A DNA stretch of 64,000 nucleotides from Fibrobacter sp. UWR2 (lineage in GTDB: Bacteria > Fibrobacterota > Fibrobacteria > Fibrobacterales > Fibrobacteraceae): positions 248,001 through 312,000 of the forward strand of contig NZ_MWQE01000002.1 in NCBI RefSeq assembly GCF_002210285.1. The letters are read 5' to 3'. A model generated the notes under the pieces. It did not search any database. It was not told the DNA's origin and worked only from the letters and a program-made list of their open reading frames with translations. Made by a program: the position numbers and the translations under genes. Below, in pieces: positions 19,711-27,736 of the stretch; position 1 is the stretch's first letter, and every line of letters starts with the position of its first letter.

Positions 19711-19752
19711 ATTGATAATGGATGATTGATAATGGATGATTGATGATGGATG
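19711..19752. repeat. 14-bp minisatellite
   Basis: Three tandem units of ATTGATAATGGATG (the third with one change) directly upstream of the zinc-ribbon gene. Partial units lie on either side, 19704-19710 and 19753-19765. It may vary in copy number by slippage and would alter the spacing to the upstream promoter. Confidence 0.85.
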
Positions 19753-19765
19753 ATGGGGGATGATA

Positions 19766-19795
19766 TTGTCATGCCCGCGCAGGCGGGCATCTCCT
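19766..19795. repeat. REP-like palindrome
   Basis: ATGCCCGC (19771-19778), loop GCAG, GCGGGCAT (19783-19790), flanked by TTGTC and CTCC. The same layout and loop occur at 57660-57679. It is immediately downstream of the stop codon of the gene ending at 19796. Confidence 0.8.
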
Positions 19796-20656
19796 TTACT
19801 GCATTATAAGTTTTAAGTGCAGCTTCTTTTCTTCTTCGGGGATGATGTCTTCGAGCTTGCCTGTATTGATGTTGTAGCGGTAGAAAAACTTTTCGTATTT
19901 ATGAGATTTGGGGCTTTTTAAGTTCATGACTTCAAAAATCAGGATTGGATTGTTCCTTATCAGATAATAGTGTTTTATCTTCATGTCAGGAATCTTGACG
20001 ACTTTTGTTTCCTGAGAATCGATGTCATAGAGATAAAAATCACTGTTGTCGTCATAGTTCAGGAAGCCGTCTTCATTTGAATCAACCCTTGTCCCGATAT
20101 ATGCCAGATAGCGCTTTTTCCCAATTCGAATATAGTTGAGTTCCCAACCGGTAAATCTTTCGTTTATCAATGTTTTGTGAATTTTCTCTATTGATTTTTC
20201 GTAAACGAGATTTACAAACAATTCATTGCTAAACACTTTGAGATACGTTGTATCTGGTTTCTTTTCCGGTTTATTTTCTCCGTCTATCGAGAAACTTGAC
20301 GAATTGTCACTGTCGTCAAAAATCACTTCATCAACTACGGCTTCGTTCAATCTGAATCGTTCCGTGTAAGGTTCCGGCTTTTCCATAGTCCTTGCAATTA
20401 CGGGAATGACGAATTCCTGCGATTCATTGTCCAATACGTACATATTCTTGTACGAAATGTATTGGTTATATTCTTTTTCCTTAGCGTTTTTTGCCGCTTT
20501 GTCTTGCGATATGACTCCGTTGTTTTGATCGTATTTCGCATGCCTTTCCGGTAGCACTTGACAAACCATCATGAAAGCAAAGATGCTCATGGTGATGAAG
20601 GTGGGGACTGAAATAATTGCAAACGCAATTCGATTGTATTTTTGAAGCTTGCTCAT
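19796..20656 (-). CDS. Membrane-anchored protein of unknown function
   Basis: A 286-residue protein with one N-terminal hydrophobic helix (about residues 10-32) and a long polar domain outside the membrane. It contains DSNEDGFLNYDDNSDFYLYD, a calcium-loop-like DxNxDG segment typical of beta-propeller-like exported proteins. There is no Cys lipobox. Its DNA is visibly more AT-rich than the neighbouring genes and it uses many AAA, TTT and ATA codons, so it may be a recent arrival or an orphan gene. A TATAGA box lies nine bases before the ATG. Not recognised beyond this. Confidence 0.65.
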   Translation of the reverse strand: MSKLQKYNRIAFAIISVPTFITMSIFAFMMVCQVLPERHAKYDQNNGVISQDKAAKNAKEKEYNQYISYKNMYVLDNESQEFVIPVIARTMEKPEPYTERFRLNEAVVDEVIFDDSDNSSSFSIDGENKPEKKPDTTYLKVFSNELFVNLVYEKSIEKIHKTLINERFTGWELNYIRIGKKRYLAYIGTRVDSNEDGFLNYDDNSDFYLYDIDSQETKVVKIPDMKIKHYYLIRNNPILIFEVMNLKSPKSHKYEKFFYRYNINTGKLEDIIPEEEKKLHLKLIMQ

Positions 20657-20761
20657 ATAAGTGAATCTATAAAAATAAATCAGCCGTAAAGGTAAAAAAA
20701 GAAAAACCGCGCGGTTTAACCCGTGCGGCTTCTAAGTTTTTTGCTTTGTTTGCACTTTCCC

Positions 20762-20861
20762 GTGAGCAACAAAGCCCTCGGGTGTTAGCCGAGGGCGGTT
20801 GCGAGAGCGAGCGCTTGCCGGAGTAATTTAATATCCTAGTGAAGCGCGAGCGGTCTCATTA
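20762..20861 (-). repeat. 3'-end element, copy 1 (after fba)
   Basis: An element of about 100 bp that starts exactly at the fba stop codon (minus strand TAATGAGACCG) and ends at GTGAGC. A second copy, 27642-27736, begins at the purC stop codon in the same way. Shared blocks on the plus strand are GTGAGCRACAA, GCGGTYGCGAGAGYGAGCGC, CCGGAG and CGGTCTCATTA. A variable hairpin (CCCTCGG...CCGAGGG, about 20776-20796) lies inside. It could be a 3'-UTR RNA element, a terminator module or a mobile repeat. Confidence 0.75.
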
Positions 20862-21860
20862 GAGCTTGTTGTTAGAACCAAGAACGTCGACGATCTTGTG
20901 TTCGTACATCTTCTGCATGTTTTCGCGAGCCGGCTTGAGGTACTGGCGCGGGTCGAAGTGTTCCGGATGTTCGTCGAAATACTTACGGATAGCGGCAGTC
21001 ATGGCGAGACGGCTGTCAGAGTCGATGTTGATCTTGCAAACAGCGGACTTGGAAGCTTCGCGGAGCTGTTCCTCCGGAATACCGACGGCATCCGGGAGCT
21101 TGCCACCGTGGGCGTTGATGGTGTCAACTTCGTCCTGCGGGACAGAAGAAGAACCGTGGAGCACGATCGGGAAGCCCGGGAGCTTCTGTTCGATGGCGTG
21201 GAGCACGTCGAATGCCAGGGGAGGCGGAACGAGCTTGCCAGTCTTCGGGTCGCGAGTGCACTGTTCCGGCTTGAACTTGTAAGCACCGTGGCTGGTACCG
21301 ATGGAGATAGCGAGGGAGTCGCAGCCCGTACGGGTAGCGAAGTCGATCACTTCTTCCGGCTTGGTGTAGTGGGATTCTTCAGCCTGGACTTCGTCTTCCA
21401 CACCGGCGAGCACGCCGAGTTCAGCTTCGACGGTCACGTCGTGCTGGTGAGCGTATTCAACAACCTTCTTGGTGAGGGCGATGTTGTCTTCGTACGGAAG
21501 AGCGGAACCGTCGATCATCACGGAAGAGAAACCGTTGTCGATGCAGTCCTTGCAGAGTTCGAAAGAGTCACCGTGGTCGAGGTGGAGCACGATCTGCGGA
21601 TTGGCGCAGCCGAGTTCCTTGGCGTATTCAACAGCACCCTGGGCCATGTAGCGGAGGATGGTGCCGTTGGCGTAGTTGCGGGCACCCTTAGAGACCTGCA
21701 TGATCACCGGAGACTTCTGCTTCACAGCAGCCTGCACGATGGCCTGCATCTGTTCCATGGTGTTGAAGTTGAAAGCCGGGATAGCGTAGCCACCCTTAAC
21801 AGCCTTTGCAAACATTTCCCTGGTGTTCACCAGGCCGAGTTCCTTGTAAGAAACTGCCAT
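20859..21860 (-). CDS. fba: Fructose-bisphosphate aldolase, class II
   Basis: Zinc-dependent aldolase of glycolysis and gluconeogenesis; 333 residues. The N-terminal YAIPAFNFNTMEQMQAI, zinc ligands in LDHGD, SIGTSHGAYKF and VLHGSSSVP, and the phosphate-binding KINIDSDSRLA are all present, typical of the longer class II type. Codon bias is strong. The start at 21860 has an AGAGG ribosome site about 8 bases upstream, and a TATCTT box lies about 60 bases upstream. The stop codon is the first base triplet of a repeated 3' element shared with purC. Confidence 0.97.
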   Translation of the reverse strand: MAVSYKELGLVNTREMFAKAVKGGYAIPAFNFNTMEQMQAIVQAAVKQKSPVIMQVSKGARNYANGTILRYMAQGAVEYAKELGCANPQIVLHLDHGDSFELCKDCIDNGFSSVMIDGSALPYEDNIALTKKVVEYAHQHDVTVEAELGVLAGVEDEVQAEESHYTKPEEVIDFATRTGCDSLAISIGTSHGAYKFKPEQCTRDPKTGKLVPPPLAFDVLHAIEQKLPGFPIVLHGSSSVPQDEVDTINAHGGKLPDAVGIPEEQLREASKSAVCKINIDSDSRLAMTAAIRKYFDEHPEHFDPRQYLKPARENMQKMYEHKIVDVLGSNNKL

Positions 21861-21997
21861 TTGTTTTACCTCTTGATTCTTTGGCGACTTGCATCGCCGG
21901 TTAAAAGTTACGGGGCTAAAGATAGCATTTTCACCCTGTTTTGTCCACCAATTTCGTCGCCGTTCCGCGCATGCCTGTCCGATTTTCTTGTTTTTAC

Positions 21998-22026
21998 TTG
22001 CGCGCCTTGCTGGAGGAATGTATATT
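21998..22026 (+). promoter_or_regulatory. Promoter of the secreted HExxH protein gene
   Basis: TTGCGC at 21998-22003, a 17-bp spacer and TATATT at 22021-22026. A leader of about 24 nt with an AAGGAG site (22046-22051) follows. Confidence 0.6.
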
Positions 22027-22056
22027 AGTGGAGGTGTCTGGTTTTAAGGAGTATCT

Positions 22057-23223
22057 ATGCTTTTCAAGAGAAGCCTGCTAGCGGTGTCGGCCATTGCCTT
22101 TATGGCGGTATTTTCGCATGCCGAGGTCACCTACACGCTCCACAAGTCCGCGAACCCGACTGCCGACGAGCAGGACGCCTACAAGCGCATTACGGCCGTG
22201 ATGGATTCGGCGGTCAAGCTCTACAACACCTACTCTAACCTTTCGAAGTTCATCAACGTTTACTACGCGCCGGGCGTACCCACAGCCGAGGCCAGTAGCA
22301 ACGGCGACCTCCGGTTTGGAGAGAACCGCAGTTACATGGTGGTGCCCACGGCCATGCACGAGATGGGTCATACGATGGGTATCGGTACGACCCAGGAATA
22401 CTGGGATGTATGCAAGGATGGTGTTTTCAGGAACGACAAGGTGCAGGCGAAGCTCCGCGAACTGGACAACGACCCGACCAAGGAACTCCATTGCGACTCC
22501 CAGCATATCTGGCCCTATGGCCTGAACCAGGCGAGCGAAGCCAAGTCCGAAAAGGACCTGATTAACCATGTGATTCTCGTGGAGACCATTTACCAGCAGC
22601 TGTTCAAGGTGGCGTTCTTCAAGGAGGGGAGGATCAAGTCCCTCTCCGAGAGAAAGTGCATGGGCATAACCGCTGACAACGCGCTCGAACTGATGGACTG
22701 CTCCGACAATGCGACGTTCGTGAAGATTTTCTCGGTGGGCGACAACCCCGTTACCTACTATGTGCAACTTGGCTCGCGCGTCATCGACATCCCGAACGAG
22801 TCGACTGCGGCGGGCGTGAAGGCCTCTACCTATGGCTACAACGGTGGGGCTCACCAGCGCTACGTGTTCGAAGATGCGGGCGTGAACACTCCGCTCACGT
22901 TCTTCTTCAAGAACGCCAAGAGCGGGCATTATTTGCAGGCGGTGGGGAATACTGTGGTGCAGAACCCGAAGAAGAATTCCGACGACTTCATCTGGCAGAT
23001 TATCGAGGACGAAGCTCAGGACACCTCCAAGGTCGATACGAGCGTCGTAGATACGGGCAAGACGGATTCCGCCGGCGATACATCGTCCGTGAAGATCGTG
23101 CGCCTGCGGGATACGCGTGTGGACCTGGCTCCGGCAAGGACGTTCGACCTCAAGGGCAGGAGCATCGGCAGGCAGCCCCTCGGCCGCAGCCGCAATACGC
23201 ACAGGGTCCTTTTCAAGAAGTAA
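22057..23223 (+). CDS. Secreted HExxH metallopeptidase-like protein with ricin-type lectin domain
   Basis: A 388-residue secreted protein. The signal peptide ends at SHA (about residue 22). The catalytic half contains HEMGH at 101-105 followed by TMGIGT, the pattern of zinc metallopeptidases. Residues about 205-325 look like a ricin-B-type beta-trefoil (KCMGITADNALELMDCS; GHYLQAVGNTVVQ; DDFIWQI). A low-complexity DTSxVDT linker and a basic tail with FDLKGRSIGRQPLGR follow. That tail resembles the basic C-terminal regions of Fibrobacter secreted enzymes. It probably acts outside the cell on a glycan-associated substrate. The peptide substrate is unknown. Confidence 0.8.
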   Translation: MLFKRSLLAVSAIAFMAVFSHAEVTYTLHKSANPTADEQDAYKRITAVMDSAVKLYNTYSNLSKFINVYYAPGVPTAEASSNGDLRFGENRSYMVVPTAMHEMGHTMGIGTTQEYWDVCKDGVFRNDKVQAKLRELDNDPTKELHCDSQHIWPYGLNQASEAKSEKDLINHVILVETIYQQLFKVAFFKEGRIKSLSERKCMGITADNALELMDCSDNATFVKIFSVGDNPVTYYVQLGSRVIDIPNESTAAGVKASTYGYNGGAHQRYVFEDAGVNTPLTFFFKNAKSGHYLQAVGNTVVQNPKKNSDDFIWQIIEDEAQDTSKVDTSVVDTGKTDSAGDTSSVKIVRLRDTRVDLAPARTFDLKGRSIGRQPLGRSRNTHRVLFKK

Positions 23224-23250
23224 AAACGGCTCATTGCCTGACAATGCAAA

Positions 23251-23280
23251 AAGCCCGGCTAAAAAGCCGGGCGAAATTTT
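23251..23280. terminator. Bidirectional terminator
   Basis: GCCCGGCT (23253-23260), loop AAAA, AGCCGGGC (23265-23272) with flanking A and T tracts, between convergent genes. Confidence 0.88.
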
Positions 23281-23295
23281 TGTTTGTTTTAGCGA

Positions 23296-23619
23296 TTACA
23301 CACCGAAGGCGGCGTCGGCAGCGGCGGCGTTTTCGGCCACGGTTTCCGGGGCGGCGGATTCAGCTGCTGCGGCTTCTGTAGCGGCGAGCGCTTCTTCAGT
23401 CACGTCGTTGCTCGCCTTTTCGCTCATGGAAAGCTTGCCTTCCTTGAACTTGTACATGGCGATGGTGGTGGGCTTCTTGTTGAGCTGGATGTAACCCTGA
23501 CCGGCCTGGTTGTTGAGGAAACGGGCTTCGTGTGCCATCATGACAACGGCACGGAAGACAGAGCCTTGACATTCCTTGCTAGCATAGATATCGTCAAGAT
23601 AGACTCTCTGATCGGACAT
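23296..23619 (-). CDS. rpoZ: DNA-directed RNA polymerase, omega subunit
   Basis: A 107-residue protein. Residues about 8-62 match omega: VYLDDIYA, FRAVVMMAHEARFLN (the helix of the RPB6/omega fold) and KPTTIAMYKFKEGKL. The last 35 residues are an Ala/Glu tail without structure. Omega binds the beta-prime C-terminus and helps assemble polymerase. It lies 25 bases downstream of tRNA-Ser on the same strand, with a GGAGG-type site before the ATG (GGTACC between). Assignment is by a short conserved core, so moderately sure. Confidence 0.68.
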   Translation of the reverse strand: MSDQRVYLDDIYASKECQGSVFRAVVMMAHEARFLNNQAGQGYIQLNKKPTTIAMYKFKEGKLSMSEKASNDVTEEALAATEAAAAESAAPETVAENAAAADAAFGV

Positions 23620-23643
23620 CGGGGTACCTCCGAAAAATTTTAG

Positions 23644-23728
23644 AAGAGGGAGAGGGATTCGAACCCTCGTTACCGTAAAGTAAACACGCTTTCCAAGCGT
23701 GCGCCTTCAACCACTCGGCCATCCCTCC
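23644..23728 (-). tRNA. tRNA-Ser (anticodon GGA)
   Basis: A class II tRNA with a long variable arm. The anticodon stem-loop reads CGCTTGGAAAGCG, giving GGA. The T arm is GAGGGTTCGAATCCCTC. The acceptor 5' strand GGAGGGA pairs with TCCCTCT, so position 1-72 is a G-U pair, and the base at position 73 is U rather than the usual serine discriminator G. No CCA is encoded. Confidence 0.93.
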
Positions 23729-23838
23729 AGGATGTGAGGCCAAATATAGATTGATTTCTATCTCTTGTCAACCGATTTTGGCCATTTTTCGCATAAAATT
23801 TAGACTTTTTTGCGAAAATTATGAAAAATTATGGTTTC

Positions 23839-25524
23839 TTATTTCAATTCGTCCCAGACGACCTGCATAAGCGGTTCGAGCGTCTTGGGGGAGAAGTCGA
23901 ACTTGATGTTTGCGGCCTCGAAGAGCTCCTTTACGGGGCGGCTGCTGCCGAGACTTTCGGCCTTGAAAAGGTCATCGATGGCCTTTTTTGGGTCTTTTTT
24001 GAAGTTCGCCCACACCTGCAGTGCCCCAATCTGGGCAATCCCGTACTCGATGTAGTAGAACGGACACTCGAAAATATGGAGCTGTTTTTGCCAGAGGTTC
24101 CTACGGACGGCCTCGAGCCCGGTGTAATCCACGCCGGCGTCGTAGCGGTCCATGATTTCGTCCCAGATGTCACTGCGGTCTTCCGCCGTATGGGTGGGGT
24201 AGTTGTAGAGCCTGTGCTGGAAACTGTCGACGCTTGCCACCCACGGGAACAGCCAGACGACGTCTTCGAGTTCGCCGAGGGTACTGCGTTCGATGGCTTC
24301 CTTGTCGTCGCCGTAGAAAGGCTTCAGGTTCGACATGCCGATGAGTTCCATGCTCATGCTCGCCACCTCGGCAAATTCTGCTGGAACGTCGCGGTACGGG
24401 AAAATCGGCTGGCCCGCAAGTGCAAACTGGTGGAAGGAGTGGCCGGATTCGTGCAGGAGCGTGTAGATGTCGCGGTCCGTGCAGGCGGAATTCATGAAAA
24501 TGAAGGGGAGGCGGCTCTCGTCAAAACCGATTTGGTAGCCACCCGGAGCCTTACCGAGCCTGGAATCCGGGTCGATAAGCTTTTTCGCCTGCATCTCGCG
24601 GGCCCACTTGCCTGCCTGCGGGTGGATGCTTTCGAATATCTGGTCCACTTTCTCGATAAGTTCATCGCCGGAAGTGTAGGGCTTGAGCGGTGCGCGGTTC
24701 TGCGGGTCTACGCTCAAATCCCAAGGGCGGAGGCGTTCAAGGCCCATTTTCTGGGCGCGGCGCCTGTACATTTCCTTCTGCATCGGGAGAACGAGTTTCT
24801 CGATGCTCTCGTGGAAGGCCTCGCAGTCGGCGGGGGAATAGTCAAAGCGGTGCTTCGCAAGGAATATATAGTCGATAAAGTCCTTGCAGTGGGCGTTCTT
24901 CGCAATCTTCTTGCGGAGCGAGAACAGGTTGTCGAACGATTTGTCGAGCGCTTCCTTGTCCTGGAGGCGGCGTTCCCACATCGTGCGCCAGGCGCGTTCA
25001 CGGAGTTCGCGGTCTGTACGCTCCATGTAGGTGGCCATCTGCTGCATGGTCTTCGTTTCGCCTTCGAATTCCACGCTCATGCCGCCGGTAATCTTCTGGT
25101 ATGCCTGGATTTCCTTGTTTTCTTCGGTCTCGAGCGGAATATTTTCGGGGGAGAACAAATCAAGTGAAACCTGTACGCCCTTGAACCATTCACCAAACTC
25201 GCCCTTGAGCGCATCCTTTGCCGGGTGTGCCACGAGTTTCTTGTTCAGTTTGTCGTCGTACTCGTTCATCACGGGCTGGATATTTTCGACAAAGTCCTCG
25301 TATGCCTTGGCGGCCTTCTCATCGGCCGTATTGCAGGTCATCGCCACGTAGCGGCGGCAGCTGACTTCGCCGAGCACGGATTCAAGTTCGCTCCAGTCCA
25401 GTATCCACTGGCGGAGTTTCTCGGAATCAACCGGTATGTCGCGTTGCAAAAGGGATTGGTAAAGGGCGGCGACGGCTCGGCTGTCGTCTGGATTCAAATC
25501 ATTGGGAACAAAGTTGCGGTTCAT
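23839..25524 (-). CDS. M3 family oligoendopeptidase
   Basis: Cytoplasmic zinc peptidase of 561 residues that degrades short peptides. The zinc motif LLHESGHSFHQFAL lies near residue 355, with the third ligand in the following PAEFAEVASMSMELIG. Length and motif fit the M3 oligoendopeptidase (PepF-like) group. It is the last gene of a minus-strand operon, starting ten bases after the LEA-like gene, with a GAGGAGAG ribosome site. No signal peptide. Confidence 0.9.
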   Translation of the reverse strand: MNRNFVPNDLNPDDSRAVAALYQSLLQRDIPVDSEKLRQWILDWSELESVLGEVSCRRYVAMTCNTADEKAAKAYEDFVENIQPVMNEYDDKLNKKLVAHPAKDALKGEFGEWFKGVQVSLDLFSPENIPLETEENKEIQAYQKITGGMSVEFEGETKTMQQMATYMERTDRELRERAWRTMWERRLQDKEALDKSFDNLFSLRKKIAKNAHCKDFIDYIFLAKHRFDYSPADCEAFHESIEKLVLPMQKEMYRRRAQKMGLERLRPWDLSVDPQNRAPLKPYTSGDELIEKVDQIFESIHPQAGKWAREMQAKKLIDPDSRLGKAPGGYQIGFDESRLPFIFMNSACTDRDIYTLLHESGHSFHQFALAGQPIFPYRDVPAEFAEVASMSMELIGMSNLKPFYGDDKEAIERSTLGELEDVVWLFPWVASVDSFQHRLYNYPTHTAEDRSDIWDEIMDRYDAGVDYTGLEAVRRNLWQKQLHIFECPFYYIEYGIAQIGALQVWANFKKDPKKAIDDLFKAESLGSSRPVKELFEAANIKFDFSPKTLEPLMQVVWDELK

Positions 25525-25534
25525 ATTCTCTCCT

Positions 25535-26227
25535 CTAGAATTTTATCGATCCGACCCAGTCGCTTAGAATGCTGTTCAGTACGGACTGCCGTAGGCTATC
25601 TTCGAGCGCGACAAGTTCTTCATGCGGGATGTTGTGCCGGATGTTGAAATCGAACGGAACGGATTCGCCTTCTTGCTCAAGTGCGACGACGAGCACTCCC
25701 TTGGCATTCAGGCCGGTAATATCCTTGAGCTTGAAAATCCTGTTGTCGATGGGGAAGCTGGTGGAAAGCCGCACCTTCGTTATACCGGGCGCAAGGCGTG
25801 TAGAATCCTTGAGCTGTAGCGGCAATTCCATGAGCGAATCCAGGTTTATGCTTGCCGTGAAATCGCGCAGCCAGAGTGTGTCCTGTGCGGAATTCCTGAC
25901 ATCCAGGACAATTCCGAGGTGTGCGCTGCCGACGTCAATCTGGATGATTCCCTTGGCGATGTTCTGCACGAACGCGACGACATTCGGGTTCGGCAGGAGC
26001 CCCCCGACAATCGCTCCGCCCAGCTGTTGCATGATGTCGGGGTTGACCGAGACGGAATCGAGCGTCATTTCGCTGAATTCGACCTTTGTCTTGGAAAGGA
26101 TATCTGCTGCGGAAAGTTTTCGCGCCATGGCGCAGCCCCCGATGGCAAGGACAACGCCGAGAATTGCTACTACGGCGAGCCATGCCCAAGTATTCTTCTT
26201 GCAGAAAGCCTTTCGGAGGTTGCGCAT
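25535..26227 (-). CDS. Membrane-anchored LEA14-like protein
   Basis: A 230-residue protein. A hydrophobic helix (about residues 14-31) ends in AIGGCAMA, so it may be a lipoprotein or a simple anchor. The rest is beta-rich with alternating polar and hydrophobic strands (AHLGIVLDVRNSAQDTLWLRDF; INLDSLMELPLQL), like LEA14/type-2 LEA domains. It starts 16 bases after the G3E GTPase gene with an AAAGGA site and precedes the M3 peptidase by ten bases. Function unknown; the family name is a tentative call. Confidence 0.55.
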   Translation of the reverse strand: MRNLRKAFCKKNTWAWLAVVAILGVVLAIGGCAMARKLSAADILSKTKVEFSEMTLDSVSVNPDIMQQLGGAIVGGLLPNPNVVAFVQNIAKGIIQIDVGSAHLGIVLDVRNSAQDTLWLRDFTASINLDSLMELPLQLKDSTRLAPGITKVRLSTSFPIDNRIFKLKDITGLNAKGVLVVALEQEGESVPFDFNIRHNIPHEELVALEDSLRQSVLNSILSDWVGSIKF

Positions 26228-26243
26228 GTCGTTCGGTCCTTTA

Positions 26244-27542
26244 CTATTCGCCGAGGCAGTTGTCCATCGCGGCGATAATCTTCTTCTTGTCCATGTGTTG
26301 GCCGATGAATACGAGACGGATGATGCGGTCGCCGTATTTCTCGTCCCACACCTTCACCAGGTCGGGATTTTCGCGCAGCAGGCGCTTCTGCTCCTCTTCG
26401 CTTTCGCTAGCGAACCAGGGCCCGAAATTCTGTGCGGAAGCCTGCTTGCCGGCCTGCTCGAACAGGTAGCTGTTGTTGCGTTCGTCCTCGAACCACACGA
26501 GGCCCTTGGTGCGGATGATGCTCGTGGGGTAGTTGTCAAGGAACGTCTCGAACTTGTCGCGGACAAGCGGACGGCGGCGTTCGTACACGAACGTGCTGAT
26601 GCCGTACTCGTCGCCGTGCGGATGGTCCTTGTCGTGGTGGTGGCCGCAGTGGCACACGCCGTGCTCGTGGTCGCAGTGGCTATGGTCCTCGTGGTCGTCA
26701 TCATGGTCGTGATGATGATGATGCTCATGCTCGTCGTGGTCATCATCATGGTCGTGGTGATGATGCTCGTGTTCGTCATGGTCATCACCATCTTCGTTTT
26801 CGGGCTTCGTCTCTTTCATGAGTTCCTTGGCCCAGGCGGCAGAGTTCCCGACCTTCTCGAAGTCGAACTGCTTGGTGTCGAGGATATCTTTCATCTCGAC
26901 CTTGCCGTAGTTGGTCTCGATCATCTTGGCTTCGGGCTGCAGCGCGCGGACAACCGCCTTCACGTGCTCGAGGTCGTTCTTGCTGATGGAATCGACCTTG
27001 TTCATGATGATTGTGTTGCAGAATTCGATCTGCTGGATAAGCAGGTTCGCGATGTCTTCTTCTTCGATGTCCTTGGCAAGCAGCTTCTGGCCGCCTGCAA
27101 ATTCATCGGCGAGGCGTGCCACGTCCACCACGGAGACGATGTTGTCGAGGTGACAGGCGAGGGGGCGACCGTCGCGGCTCTGCAGCTGGCTACCCGCCAT
27201 GCAGATGGTCTGCGCGATAGGCACGGGCTCGCAAATACCGCTTGCTTCGATGAGGATGTAGTCGAACTTGTTCATCTCGAGGAGTTCGGCAATCTGTTCC
27301 AGGAGGTCGGTCTTGAGGCTGCAGCAGATGCATCCGTTGGAAAGCGGCACCACCTTGCCGGAATCTTCCTTCGTGATGTTCCCGCCCTTCTCGATGAGCG
27401 TCTGGTCGATGTTCACTTCGCCGATGTCGTTCACGATGACAGCGACGTGGTAACCCTGCTGGTTGTTGAGCACAAAGTTCAGGAGGGTCGTCTTTCCGGC
27501 TCCGAGGTAACCGGTGAGCAGCGTTATAGGTACAGATTTCAT
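26244..27542 (-). CDS. G3E (CobW-type) GTPase with His-rich metal-binding loop
   Basis: A 432-residue P-loop GTPase of the COG0523 metallochaperone group. Walker A is GYLGAGKTT at 11-19. The metal motif GCICC is at 70-74. ASGICEPVP and NKVD complete the GTPase core. Between the two domains, about residues 245-310, lies an extreme His/Asp-rich stretch (dozens of His) with HCDH and CHCGHH. The C-terminal CobW_C part contains GLVWFEDERNNSYLFEQAG. Such proteins move or sense zinc or related metals; which metal is unknown. First gene of an operon with the LEA-like and M3 peptidase genes. An AAGGA ribosome site precedes the ATG. No Zur-box was recognised. Confidence 0.88.
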   Translation of the reverse strand: MKSVPITLLTGYLGAGKTTLLNFVLNNQQGYHVAVIVNDIGEVNIDQTLIEKGGNITKEDSGKVVPLSNGCICCSLKTDLLEQIAELLEMNKFDYILIEASGICEPVPIAQTICMAGSQLQSRDGRPLACHLDNIVSVVDVARLADEFAGGQKLLAKDIEEEDIANLLIQQIEFCNTIIMNKVDSISKNDLEHVKAVVRALQPEAKMIETNYGKVEMKDILDTKQFDFEKVGNSAAWAKELMKETKPENEDGDDHDEHEHHHHDHDDDHDEHEHHHHHDHDDDHEDHSHCDHEHGVCHCGHHHDKDHPHGDEYGISTFVYERRRPLVRDKFETFLDNYPTSIIRTKGLVWFEDERNNSYLFEQAGKQASAQNFGPWFASESEEEQKRLLRENPDLVKVWDEKYGDRIIRLVFIGQHMDKKKIIAAMDNCLGE

Positions 27543-27641
27543 TTTTATATCCTTCGGATGAAAGTTTTTTTCTTTAAAAAAGGCCGCAGGCCCTGGAGCC
27601 GACGACCTGGATTACGTTTTGCGCGAACAGCGGTCGCCTTG

Positions 27642-27736
27642 TGAGCGACAAGTGCCTAGTATTGACTAGGCGCGGTCGCGAGAGTGAGCGCAGACCGGAG
27701 AATAAATCCCCGAGTCTAGCGCAAACGGTCTCATTA
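27642..27736 (-). repeat. 3'-end element, copy 2 (after purC)
   Basis: Begins exactly at the purC stop codon (minus strand TAATGAGACCG) and matches the element after fba over about 95 bp. Conserved blocks are GTGAGCGACAA, GCGGTCGCGAGAGTGAGCGC, CCGGAG and CGGTCTCATTA. The inner hairpin has a different sequence (GCCTAGT...ACTAGGC, about 27653-27670) but the same position. The stem has changed while pairing is kept, which favours an RNA role. Confidence 0.75.

Noticed and set aside
25569..27644. A 691-codon open frame opposite the G3E GTPase and LEA-like genes
   Set aside because: The striking Val/Met-rich stretch is only the complement of the His/Asp codons of the metal-binding loop.
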